Shown: positions 25,560 to 38,075 of the stretch, in pieces | Numbering within the stretch: the stretch's first letter is position 1 | How the letters are laid out: the number at the start of each line of letters is the position of its first letter | Source: Otis tarda | Taxonomy: Eukaryota > Chordata > Aves > Otidiformes > Otididae | Length of the DNA: 64,000 bases | Reading direction: 5' to 3' | NCBI GenBank assembly: GCA_026413225.1 | Contig: CM048560.1 | Location: 12,046,001-12,110,000, forward strand | Position numbers and translations under genes: made by a program | Notes under the pieces: model-generated | Told to the model about the DNA's origin: nothing | What the model saw: the letters and a program-made list of their open reading frames with translations, nothing else | Databases searched by the model: none

Positions 25560-28500
25560 CAAAGGAGTGAATGGGATTGAAAAACCTTACCAGAAATGAA
25601 GCTTGGTGTCTGGCTGCAGGGGTGGATCCTTTTAAAAGGGCAGAAAAAGCTTCAGGGGCTTTCCTCTATTGCAAAAGGTAGAACGGTGCAGATAAAAGCT
25701 AGAGGAGATTTTCACAGGGGCACAGGCAGTAAAAAGGGTCAGAGAATCAGTTCTGAGAAGTGAGGTGAGCTTTGCTGTTTCCTCTGTTGATTTTCCCCTT
25801 CTATTTAAAGCAACCTGGGAAAAACAAGGGACAAGAATTTTAAGCACTAAAGGTTCCCATAATTGCAACAAATGAAGAAACTAGCACTCTAAGGAAAGAA
25901 GAATGTAAATTCATCAGGGACCTACCAAGGCAGATGCGACTGTCCTGTTTTATTCTAGAGACTGTGGATATATGCCTTTGGGGAGGCTGAAGAAAAAGCT
26001 CTGAGGGGCATATTGCAATTGGAATACAAAATGCGTGTGTCCCAGCACACACATATTTGGGGACAGCTCAGGTACATGTGTAGGAAAAAGACAGACAGGA
26101 GGCTGACAACACAGCTGCCTTAGATACATGGGTACCATGCGATACCTTACTTCTCCATTTGCCTTTGCCCCTAATCAAAAGCCAGACCCTGGGACTTGGG
26201 ACTGCTCGAGTCCCCACGGGAAGAGGATTAATTAAAACAATAGGCATAATTGTGCCTGCCCAGAGAGGACTTTGTGGCAGTGTTGAGGCTACTCTGTGCT
26301 AAAGGATGAACCCATGAAATGCCTGGCTGTGGGGACATTTTGTGGTGACTGCACTGCCTGGCTCTGCTGTAGCCCCAAGAGAGAGCAGAATGACTTCAAC
26401 TACACCACTTGTCCTCAGGCCTTGGAGGGTACAGAAGGTGGTTACCCCTCTGGAGAGACAGAATGAGCCTGTATTTATTGAGCTGTGGCTCAGCACAGCC
26501 TGTACCATCATTCTAAAAGAGGGGAAAGCTTTGGGCAGATGGACATGCATATGGTCTGCTGCACTTCAAGTCTTGCTTCTGCTGTGAAATAAAGAAACTT
26601 CAGTTCAGCAGCAGGCTGTCTGCCCATGCTACCCACTGCTGTGCTCCCTCTCCCCAGAAACCTTTAAATACTTTGTCCACGGCCTGCAGAAGTCAGCTTT
26701 TCCCTCCTGTGTCTCCAGAGCATAGAGCCAGCAGTGCAGACAACCCAAATCCCAGACTAGTTTACCTGCCTAGGCATACTGCATCCTCTCAGATCATTAA
26801 GTGTGCTGAAAGACAATGCTCTAATTAAGTTTAAAATACTTTTTTACAAATGTGGCTATCCTGCTGCCAAACCTGACTGCCAGTTCTGCACTGTTTGAAC
26901 TAAAAAGCAGCTCCAGTGCAGGGCAGTGTAAAATTTTACCTGAGTGAATCCCCTTGTGTTTTTAGTGTTGGTGAGCTGACAGCACTTGGGTGGACCTGAA
27001 GGTAGCGACTGGCAGAGTTGGTACCAAAGCTCTCTGATGTCTTCTGTTTGGGGAGGAGAGATGCCAAACAGCAGAATATGGCCAACGGGAAAAAAAACCT
27101 AATTAATCAGTTGCTAAATACTTAATTAATTTAATTTTAATCTCAAACTTGCACAATGTTACTGTTCTTTGTGTGCGCAACTGCAGCACATTCATTCAAG
27201 CAATTCAAGAGCTCAGCTGGCCAACATGGTCAAGGTGTCAGTAAGCCCTCACTCTGACCCTAACCCTGGCAGCCAGAGCCTGACCTCCTGGCTCAGGAAG
27301 GTCCCTTGCTAGGGCAGGGAACCTCTCTGCAGAACACAGAAATTCTGCAGTTTCTCAGCAAATTGGTGTGCAACTAGATTTAGGAATGTCACACTTCTCT
27401 GTGGATTGTGAGCACATTGGCTGCGTGGCTCTAGCGACACTCGAATGCTGGTGTTGTCAGCATGAAGTCACCCTCTGCAATCTCCAACTTCTGCGTGAGC
27501 AGGCTGTAATAAGAATTTTCTAACACTGCCATCACAGCAAGCAGCCCAAAGGGCTTTCCAATTAAGGCCATCCTCCCTGGACTAGGGATGCAGACTCCTA
27601 GAATCACTGCAGCTGAAATTTCCCTTTTTCCAGTTCATTAACACAGACTGGTTCAGTCTGGCCCCTAGGCGAGGCGTTTGGGTTTGCATACTATTTCTAC
27701 TCTAATCTGTGTTTCCCAGCTCTTGCAGTTTAATGTCCTCTTAGCTGCTCCAGCTGGTCCCCAATCAAAAACACCTCCTTCCATCTCTTACCCTTCATAG
27801 TCAGGCCTCTTCTCCCCAGGCACACACTGCGCTGTGCTCAACACTAAAATCTCCTCCTCCCTGGCATTTAGTGAAGCGGCAGCTCACGCCACTTCTTACG
27901 CCTGCCACGTCACCTCTGGCTCGCTTCACCTGCGGCACGGAGAAATAAGCAATGAGGATGGGCTGGGGGTGGGAGGCTCGGGGTAGGGGCTCCCTGGCCA
28001 ATACATCTCTTGGCCACGCGGTGCTTTGGAGGCACCGAGGGCTCACAGGACACAGCAAGATAGTAAACGCCTGTGGTTCCCACTGTGGCATCCCCCATCC
28101 CTGCTGCATCCCCCACCCTGCCTCCCCAAACAGATAGAGACAAAGCTATGAACCGGAGCTTTCCCTCCCACCATCACTGCCAGGGAAAAACATCACACAT
28201 GCAGGCTCACCCCTGTACACAAACACGTGGAGATGCGTCCCTTGGCTCAGCTGCAGCCAAGCAGCAGGCCATGGGAGGAGGAGGGGAGCACGGGGAACGC
28301 TGCTTCGGTGGTCGTTGCCCAGAGCTGAGCTACTACAGAGTGTTGCCCTCCTGACAGCGTGAGGCTCTCCCACCTCAGTCCCTTCCCATCTCAGAGCAGC
28401 GTGCTGTGGGATGCACGAGCATGCAGAGAAGACAGCTGCTTTGTATCACTGGAAATGGAGAAGGGCATGACATGGGAGCTGTGAGGACGTGCTGCTGGGC

Positions 28501-31500
28501 CAGAGCCTCTTCTGTCTCTGCTGCTTTCCCCAGTCCGCCTTGCAGAGGCTAACAAGGGGGCCTCTTCATGCACAAAGCCAGTCAGGCACCTCGGGACTGG
28601 GCTAGCAAATCGCCTGGGTGCAAGGGGGAACCACTGGGCAGAGCATTGCCCATCTTTCTCACGGGCATCCCCATCCCAATACATGTCTGGCCCCTGAGCT
28701 GCTCTGCAGTCAGCACTGGTGAGGAGCTGGAGCAGCTCCCACGCCCTTGAGAAGCACTAACCAGGGTGGCACTGGTCCCCAAGGCCCCAGGCTGCAGAAG
28801 CCCTGGATGAGCAGCTGCCCCGGTGACACTTCCACCCACATGAGCGCTCTGGCTCCGAGCCCTGCGGCAGGGACCAGGCCTGGCGCTTCTCCCGAGATCT
28901 GCTTCTCCCATACCCCAGTCCCAAGCACTCTGCACAAAATCCCTTCCAGTGCAACCTCCCACCATTGATTTCTTCTCCAGTACACCTGTTAGTGGGTAAG
29001 ATTTCCTTCCAGTAATGAGGGCTGCATCTTCTCCACGTAAATGTGTGCTTTGATTGAATTACAGCTAACAAGCTGGGAACAGAGAGCCCTGGGAGGACCG
29101 TTTGGGCCTGAGTTGTGATGAATCAGCTCAGCACATGCCTGCGTCTGACACAGCATACAGCCGCATTTCCTGTCCCAGGGCACTGACTGTGGCCCGACCT
29201 CCCCAAAATACACATGGAGAAGCCACACTTGTCCCCATAGGGTCCCCCTGCCAGCACTGGAATTCCCAGAAACACTGTCCCACAGCATAGCCTGCAGAAA
29301 TCGTTCTTTCCCATGTCTCTGCAATGCACCGCCTGACTTCACGCGTGACCACAGCCATGTCCCTCGCAACCAGCCCCCAGAGGCAGCCTTTGAGGAGCGA
29401 GCAGCTCTTCCCAAATTAGAGCAGGATGAGGGATGACTCATCATTCTGCCACATGGTTAATCCGCTGCTCACACAGAAACCTTCTCAAGTGGATGTACCT
29501 CGAGGCTGACTCAGTCACCTTTCTGCTTCTCTTGGATGAGGCAAAGATGACCTTTCAGAGGCAAAGCAGCTTTGGGTTGTTGTGGTCGTTTCTTGCTGAG
29601 CCCGCTCCTCTCTGAAGTGATGCTCTGTAAATGTTCACACGTTCATCCAGCAGGTTGCTTAGCCCCAACTTCATAGATTTCATACAACCAAACACACAAC
29701 TCACACAATTTGCCCATGGTCTGAGGTGTTTTCTACTTATACACACATCTACAGCATCAGATTTTTGTCATTTCTAAGTGCTTGGAAGTTCCTAATAATT
29801 TTGGGGTGTTGGTTGGGTTTTTCTTTCCTTCAGCCCTCAGTTTTTTAGCTGCCTACTTCTCCTGTTACTACCCAGAAGAAAATAATTCGTCTTGTACAAG
29901 AGGAAAAATTTTGTTCAGCCCAAATGGACTTTTTTTTTTTTCCTTCCTGGTTTGGGTTTGCTAATGAAATAGGTGTTGGGGTTTTTTTTTGTCTATTGTT
30001 CTTGTTTGTGGGCATCAGAAAAAGCTATAATTTGAGTAATTTGCTGTCCAGTTTCCCAAATCTCTGTCTCATTATCCATTTTGATTAACAGCACCTTAAA
30101 CATTTCCCCTCAATCACTAAGAAAGTTTTGAATAACACTGGGCCACAAACCAAGCCGGCATATGCCTGTCCACTGATGCTTTCCCAACACTAAAAACACT
30201 CAGAAATGTCTCATTTAGCCACTTTCAGTCCATTTAATATGGATTTTATGACATTTTAAGCCAAATATTGATAGCAAGTCATATTCATTTGTAAATCTGT
30301 TTCACCACCACAACTCCCTCATAAAAGCACTATTAAGCTCATTAGAAAAGGTCTATTTTTCCATTAAATCACATCAGCTGGTATCATTTATATCACCACC
30401 TTTTCAATTGAGCCTGCTATGGTCCATACTAATGGTGCTCCTGCACTGATCAGAAGGTTAATAGCTCTGTGACTGTATAGCTCACCCGCTCCTAAAGCAT
30501 GGCTTTCTTACTGTCTCCTTTTATTCTAAAATGTATGAAAAGGACCTCTCTCTGTCCTGAGAGCTCTTCAGCCTATTCCTCCAAGAATCTCAGTTCAAGC
30601 CAGTTGCATGGGGTTGATACAAAACAGTGTCGACCATCCCCAGGGCTGCGTAGCCCTCAAGCAGGGACACGCTTGCTGGTCTTTTGTAAGGGACACTGAG
30701 CAGATGCTTGCACTGTGTCCTAGGCTCTGTCTGTGGCTCCTCTGGAAGTCTTCCAGTGCCAATCCCCAACACTGCCATTGCTGCCTCTGTCCCTGAATTC
30801 AGCTGCTGTTGATTTAAACACGCAATTCTGCGTTCCTTCATGTTCTTCTTCGCAAGGTTTTTGCACTTACTATTTGACGCTTACTGGGAAATCCCCTATA
30901 GAGACAGGAGCTGCGATGGTGGGACAGCTCAGATTGACCTCCACAGACCCATCATAGCGTTAGCTAATGGTCAGTGGTTTGCGCACAACTCACCTGGGGA
31001 CTTCTCGCTCACCAGCTGATTGCTTCACCCGAATGTGCCCTAAGGTACAGGGGAGGAGGAGGCGGCATAAAGTGAGGCAGGAAGGGGGCTGATGCGTCAG
31101 AAATTAAGATGCCTTTACAGCGTACAACAAAACCACCCCTCTTGCCTTCTGCATCTTAGCAACCCAGCTGTGCAGTGACTGCTTTTCTACAGCTTTAAAA
31201 AGCCCAACTTTCTAATGTGATTGAGCTATCTTCTGCCTAGACAATTATTAGCAGATGTGAAGTTATAGGCTGCAAGGCTAAATCTTTTATCGCTGCAGAT
31301 CCAGTGAGATCTACTGTCTTAACCTTAGGCGGACCTTTCTTCTTTCCTTCCCTCTTATCTTTCCAGTGGCAGCTGAGCAGGATTAGAGCTGCCATACCAC
31401 AACAGCCCGTGCCAGGGAACGAAGGCTGCAGCTTTATTCAGAAATGCAAAGCCCAGGGGACATTCTGTCAGTGGGGTCATGGCACAGCATCCAAAGCATA

Positions 31501-34500
31501 TTGCTTACTGCTCTGGTCACAGTTTAGTTGTTTAATTCTCTAAGCCCACTTAGAAAAGGCAGCTTGCAAGCATCTGTCAATGCCTGTCTCAAGGGTATGC
31601 CACTTATTTAAAAGGTGATGTCTGACAAGTCCGCGGTTGAGCTTGCAGAGCATCATGATTGCAGGCTAAAGAAACATAAAAGCAAGGACAAGCACCCGCA
31701 GCAGAGAAACAGCATCCATTCAAAGACACTGTGTGATGCCAGCCTGCTGCACAGAACGGCCAAGTTGACTTGGGGCAGACGTAAATGCTTTTGATGTGGC
31801 CCCAGCCCGAAGGGCAACTCTAAAAGATGCCAACGAGTCAGTCAGCCCTGATGTACAGCTAGTTTAGAAACCACAAAAAGGAAGGAGCAAAATGAAACTG
31901 CACTGAAAACAGCTGATCCTTGCCTGAAGTTCCTTGATCTGTGTCTTGGAGATGAATGGGGCAGAATGGAACTGTGAGTGGCAAACATCCAGTGTAGCAA
32001 AAATGTGGAATTGCTACCCTGGGAAAAAGTCACTTACTGCAGAGGCTGACTGCCTAGAAATGCATACAGTGTATATAACAGATATGCAGAGGCTACTGGG
32101 AAACAGTCACTGCTTGGCGAGTCCTGTTTTGCCAAGACCTCTTGCTATTTAAAATTTATGTTGCAGCAGTGCTGAAAATCCATGTACACTTGAGCTTCAC
32201 TGTGCTGCAAAGGGGAAAGAAAAAAAAAAAAAAAGCAGAGAAAGAGCTGTGAGCAAAATCTATGGCACATGGTACGTGGCTGTGCCCTGCAGCTGACGCT
32301 CGCAGCATCACACTGAGGGTGATAACATTTAATGCTTCATCATTTAGAAACGTCTGCTTTTTCCAAGAAAGAAATAAATGCTCCATGATGTTACATTTCA
32401 TCCTTCTGAACTTCTCAGCAGGATTCTCGTGTTTTAGATATTACTGTCTCTTCTGAAACTGTGTTTCCCTGTCTTTCTAGTACTCTGGATGCAGGCTGGA
32501 TGCTAAAGACTGCAATTACTGGCTCAGCAGGTGAGACTCCTGCAATCTGCTATCTCAAGGCACGTTTGTACTTTGGTGTTTCAGCTAGAAATATGTTTCC
32601 ACACAGAAGGAAAAAATATGGGCTTCTACACCTGTTTTGAATTCAGCCTCCAGTATCCATAACTGGCTCATCTCACACAGGATCACTTGGATCGCACACG
32701 GATCTGATCAAGAACTATTCCAGCAGTCCTTAAACTGTCATCCACAGAGGGCTTGTGGTCCTAAGGATATAATGCAAGAACCTAAGGAGATGCTGCCTTG
32801 GCTGATCTCAGAGATGGACATTACGGACCTGGACTTTCTCAGATCGAATATGCTCAGATCAGACCCAGGGTACTGTTTCTGATCACTGGATAGCCAGCTA
32901 GCTCTGGAGACAAGCATGGCTCCAAAAGAAGCTGTACTGTTCAGCATTATCACAGTATAAATTGGCTGCCATCACATACAAAGTGCTTTATATTCCATAA
33001 GTACAGGGTGTTTATCTTATTTGTGCACTGTAGGAAATTGCAAGCCTCTGGTAAGCGTAGAACTGACAAGTTGTGTTTCCCCATTTTGTGAAATCGTGCT
33101 GCAGTCCCAGTCAGTCCAGCTAAACTTCACCCACAAAAGCCTCACATGAAATTGCCACTAATTTCATGGGCTTGTCCCACCTGGAAAGGATTGCCAGGCA
33201 CAGACCCAGGCTTGTTACAGAGAGCACTAGTTGCCCGTAAAACATGCCCAATATCCAGGAAATCCTCCCTGAGCATCGCTTGTCCTCTCCTTCTGTCACT
33301 GAGATAGCCTCAGGCCAGGACCACGCTGCACTCTGCATTCACCTCTGCCCCATGAGACACGTCCTACCTCTTTGCTGCCAGCAGACCCCAGCTGTATTCC
33401 TCCCTTGACCCATTAGCACCAGTGTCTTGGGGTGCCTGCGGAAGGAAGGCTAGGCTGAAGAACAGGATGGAGCCACGTTGGCCAGAAATGGGGAAGGCTG
33501 GGGTCATGAGAGCTGGAAAGTATGAGAAGAGTGGTCAGTGATGCACAGAGGGGGCAGGAAGCTCTGTGAGGAAAGGCCCCAGAGATGAGCTGTGGGAAGG
33601 AGGAGGACACGTCCCATGGCATCTGGACAAGACAATCCTTGGGAACACTGTCCAGCAGCCAAGGATCTCCAGGGACACACAGCTGTCTCTGGAGGGAGCA
33701 TGTGCATATGCTGAGTAGCCTTGCTGCCCTGCAAGGGAGGTCACTGAGAGCTGAAACTAGTGCCCAGTGCTTTGGGACAGAGTGGTAGGATCTCCAGGGG
33801 AGCTGTGTCCGGCACAGGCCTCCAGCATGACCCTTCTGCTTGCCATCATCCCTAACTGTCTTTATTGTTACCTTATGCTTGAGATTCATAATGGAGAATC
33901 ACTTATGTTCTGAGTAAGAGCAGTTAAAAATAGTACTAATATAACAAGGACGAGAGATTAATTTACAAAGTGAAGCAAGAAAGCCCAGAAGCCCCTCACA
34001 ATCATTATATGCTCCCACAGCTTTCAGACGTGCTTTCAACGGCAAACGCTCTTCCTGTTTTGTTAGGCAAAGAAGGAAACTGCCTAAGACAGTAGTAGAT
34101 GCCTGGAAGGCTTCATGTTGGAGCAATTTGGTTTTACCCCCTCTCCCTTCAACATACCTCACTGCTATCAACCTTGTAACTCTCCTTCCTTCAGCCAAAA
34201 TATGTGGGGCTTAGCTGCCAGCAGGTGTGCAGAGCATCTGGTACGCCATCACATCGAACCTTGCGCTGGAAGAGAGCAGACTGGTCATCTGTCATTTTCC
34301 AAGTCAGTATCAAGCTGAGACATTTCTTCCTTGTCAGAGAGAGATGCTGCCAAAAACACATACAGCTTTTTTCAGGCTCACTCTCAGTTCTGCCCCGTGT
34401 GGAGGGTCTGTCCCTTCTGATGGGGGTTAGTACATCTGCAGCTCAACCTTTGAATAAGCACTGTGGATTTGTAAAATTTTGAAGCGCTTGAAAGAAAAGC

Positions 34501-37500
34501 GGAAGGCTCATGAGGAGAAAGAGTCAAGTGCTCAGGCTACCACGATACCTGGATCCCTGGTGCTCACACTCCTTTGGATGGTGTGACAGGTGCCCTGGTT
34601 GCACACTGGGCCAGCTTCAGAAAGATGGCAGGGGGGGACAGAAAAAAACCTACTTGCATCACACCAGACTAGCTGCCTAGATACCTCTCGCAAGCAGCAG
34701 CGCCTGGCCCTGAATCAAAGGGCCAGGATGACACCCTGCCCGGGTGCTGGCTCTAACCATGTTCCTCTCAGTACGCAGTGCTGCACAGACCCCGAGCAAT
34801 CCCTGTCCCGCTGTGAGGCTACTGCAGAGAAAAGCGGCTAATTTAAACTCTCCAAATCATTCTGGAGGCTTTTGGGGGTGCTTACCTCTCCTATTCTAAT
34901 AGACAAGGGCTCCAGGGAAGCTACCTTGCAGTCTTGAGCTGTGTGACAGGCAGCTGATGCAAAACAAGCTCAAAGGCAGTTTGGGAAAGGTAAATTGGGA
35001 GAGAGAGGCCTGGCTCACCCCTCCCCATAGCCACAACAAAGTGTTTGATGTGTCCCTTCCCTGCACTTGATCACGTTCCTGCTGCCTCTGTGATTCATAT
35101 TATGCAACTGATTGACTTTGCAAGATGTGAGAACAAAGTGTCTCCTTGCCCTGCTCCCTGATGCGCATTAAGTGTGTTAGACTGGAAGGCTGAAGCAGGA
35201 ATCAAAACAAGCCCTCAAGCCTGGTTTCTCTGCTAATCACTGGCGCTCATATCCTTGTTATGCTGAGGGACTGTGCGACAGTAATCGAAAGGCACCATCC
35301 TGGGCATGCTTCCATTGGGCTGCAGAGCTGTTCTGCTCCCAGTGAGGACTGTAACATTTTCTGTATCGAGCAAAAATTGTGTTCCAACAGGATTTTTCTC
35401 TTTCAGGGTTAATGAGCAACTATTGAAGCAACCTCTGATCAACGAGATGTGAAGGGAGTAAGCCGGGAGGCACAGAGGCCAGCTGTCTCGCCAGCTGCAT
35501 CCCAATCAAAAAAAAAAAAGTTTAAAAAGTCATGGAGAAAGGAGTGAGACCAAGGGCATCACCTGCTCAAGTAATGCTATAACCCTTGACAGCATCACTG
35601 AAGGAATTTCTCATGAAAGCTCAGACTGCCCCTGCTCAAGAACTCACTGCCCTAGGGCCAGCATATTCCAGTTTAGCATCTCAGGCTTGGTGCCAGGTCC
35701 CCAGGGCTGGTCTGTCAAAAGGACTTCACACCATGATGCTCAATACTAGGATGGAACAGGCACTGTTGACAGCTGACATCCACATCACGTATCTTCATAG
35801 CTAGCGTGCATTGTGATAGTGCTTAGCTTAACAGAGTTACTTCACTGCATGAAATCTGGTGCTGACAGGAGAGGTTTTTGCTTCCATTATCCTCTTTCCT
35901 GCATCCAGCTGCGGATTGCCTTTACTTATGGCTCCTGGATAACAGAGGCTGAATCTTGCCATGCTGTTTTACTGCTTTTTAAATTCCCTAATACATGCGT
36001 ACTTGGTCCAAAACCCATCAGTCCAGTAGGGGAGGTAGATTGGACTCTGTCAGCAGCAGAGACCAAAGTGGGCTCAAATTTTAAAGAAATTAGCTCTAAA
36101 ATCATGCTTGTCTTTGTTCTGTATAAGTCACACAAGGTAACGTGCAGCAGAGGCTAGAAGGTGAATGGGGACAGCTCTAAAAGCGGAAAGATTTTTTTTT
36201 TCCTCTTCAATTTCCCTTTCATATATTGTCTGAAGTTGTTCATGAGAGAGTGGGGGGAAGATATGCTACTCTCAGCCTGAGATCAACAGAGCCTTACAGC
36301 AAATCCTTCAGTCTAACAGTATCTGCTTGATATCACAACAAAACAGTAACAGACCTGAACCCCAAACTGACCCACAGTACATGCTCAGGTGTTATTATAT
36401 AGCGACATGGAAGTTATTCCCAGCCAAGACCCCATCCAATTTTTATCCAGCCTTATTCAGCTGCTAATATGCTTTCAGGAAACCTGTTTCAGTGCTGGTG
36501 CAGAAACCTGACTATCTCAACCAGCCTCCACTGATGAACTAACTGGCTCAGTTACCCAGAGTTTACAATTCAGTGAAGCAAATACTTTGTGTAGCTGCAA
36601 GTACATCAGATCAGACCTCCAAGGAGCTTGGGTGGACACACCCTCCCCCTTCCTAATCAGTCCAGAATCTCCAGATATTCAGCTGTGGAAGAGCAGTGCT
36701 GAATCTAGCACGTACAGGGCTCAGAAGTAGTGTAAGTACAGACTTGGTAATAAGTAAAAGCACGGAGAATTATAACGTGAGCAATCTTGCACAAGGAATG
36801 AGGAGAGGGAGAGCTGTCCAAAGACAGCTAAAGGTCAGCGCAGGAGGAATGGATGAGATACAGAAGCTTTCCATCGACTACATGGCTAAGCAGAGAAAGT
36901 TTTTCCCAGGAGGTAAAAGGCCGCCAGCCTGGGATCAGTAAGCACTGAGAGGAAGGACTGGGACTATGCAGCCAAAAGCACAGGACAGCCGGTAACTGTG
37001 AGCTTGTGACAGCTGGGGAGAAAAACAGAGGCAGCTGGGATGCAGCAGCAGAATGAAAGGTTTGCAAGACCAACAAGAAAGATGACAGACTGCAGAGGAG
37101 GAGCAACAGAGACCAAAGAACAAAAGACCTGGAAGGACAGACAGGAGAAGAGGAAAGGCTGGGGCACCTTGGTGTTGCTGGAGGAATGGAAAGGAAACGT
37201 TGCTGAGGGCAGGGCAAGAGGTAGGAGGTGCAGAAAGCCAGGCATGTCAGCCTGAGGCTGTACACAGAACCCTTCTTGCTACCAACAGCACAGGCTAAAC
37301 TTTTCAGATTTGAGAATTATCTGCTTCTCCTAGTCTCGACACGTTTGTTTTCCTGGTGGCCTGTCAGAAAAAACAATGGTATGTGAATTACTGCAACCCC
37401 AATGCCATTCTCCGGGCAGGATTGTGGGGTCTTCTGCTGATGACTTGTCTCTGCTGTGACCTTACCAGAGCACAGGCCCTTTGCTCATGCCGTAAACACA

Positions 37501-37757
37501 TTCTTCAGTTTTACAACGAGGAATGGCATCCTAGGAACCTGGTTCTGGAAGCAGTGTTCTACATTATCAGCACAGGTCATTCTTGTAATCCTCATTCTGT
37601 TGTTTTTCTCCCGCATTGTTTGCACACACATTTCAATTCAGACTTCAACCTCAATATTTCTGTTACAAATCTCTTATACATGTATATTTGGGATAATCAA
37701 TATGCTCTGCCTCATTCAGATGTTCAGGAAGAGGATGGAAGATGGGTATTGCTCTGC
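25560..37757. other. Gene-poor interval upstream of RGS4
   Basis: About 12 kb without a supported gene. Open frames are short and show no domains. A cluster of TAATTAAT-type motifs lies at 27107-27142. An AT-rich, low-repeat block at about 30010-30440 resembles conserved non-coding DNA in texture. A-rich runs lie at about 32219-32234 and 35508-35519. No CR1 is seen here. Confidence 0.5.
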
Positions 37758-38075
37758 AAGAAGGCTGTAGACCAACTGGAGAGAGTCCAGATCACAGACC
37801 TATAAGCACGATGGAAGAATGAGAGGTTTGTTCAATCTAGAAGTGAACAGACCAAAGCGACGCAGGGTAACGATACATGACGTACCTAAATGTCATATCC
37901 ATAAAAGGCTGCAGTTGGAGAGAGGAAAATGATAAACTCCTCAGTGTGTCCATGCTGGTTAAGGACAATAAATGTTTGTCCTGAATTACAGCAAGTAAGG
38001 ATTAGATTAGACAGCAGACAAGATTTTTTTCCAGCTCTAAGATCATGAAGTACTAGACTGGATCACCTGAGGAAG
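37758..38075 (+). mobile_element. Old, diverged CR1-type LINE 3' fragment
   Basis: The segment opens with AAGGCTGTAGACCAACTGG and GAGAGAGTCCAGA, the usual CR1 ORF2 end (KAVDxLERVQ). It continues with AAAAGGCTGCAGTTGGAGAG, GATAAACTCCTC, an AATTACAGCAAG-A block and ACTAGACTGGATCACCTGA near its 3' end. These occur in the order expected for CR1. Indels and stops throughout indicate age; the 5' edge is approximate. Confidence 0.7.
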
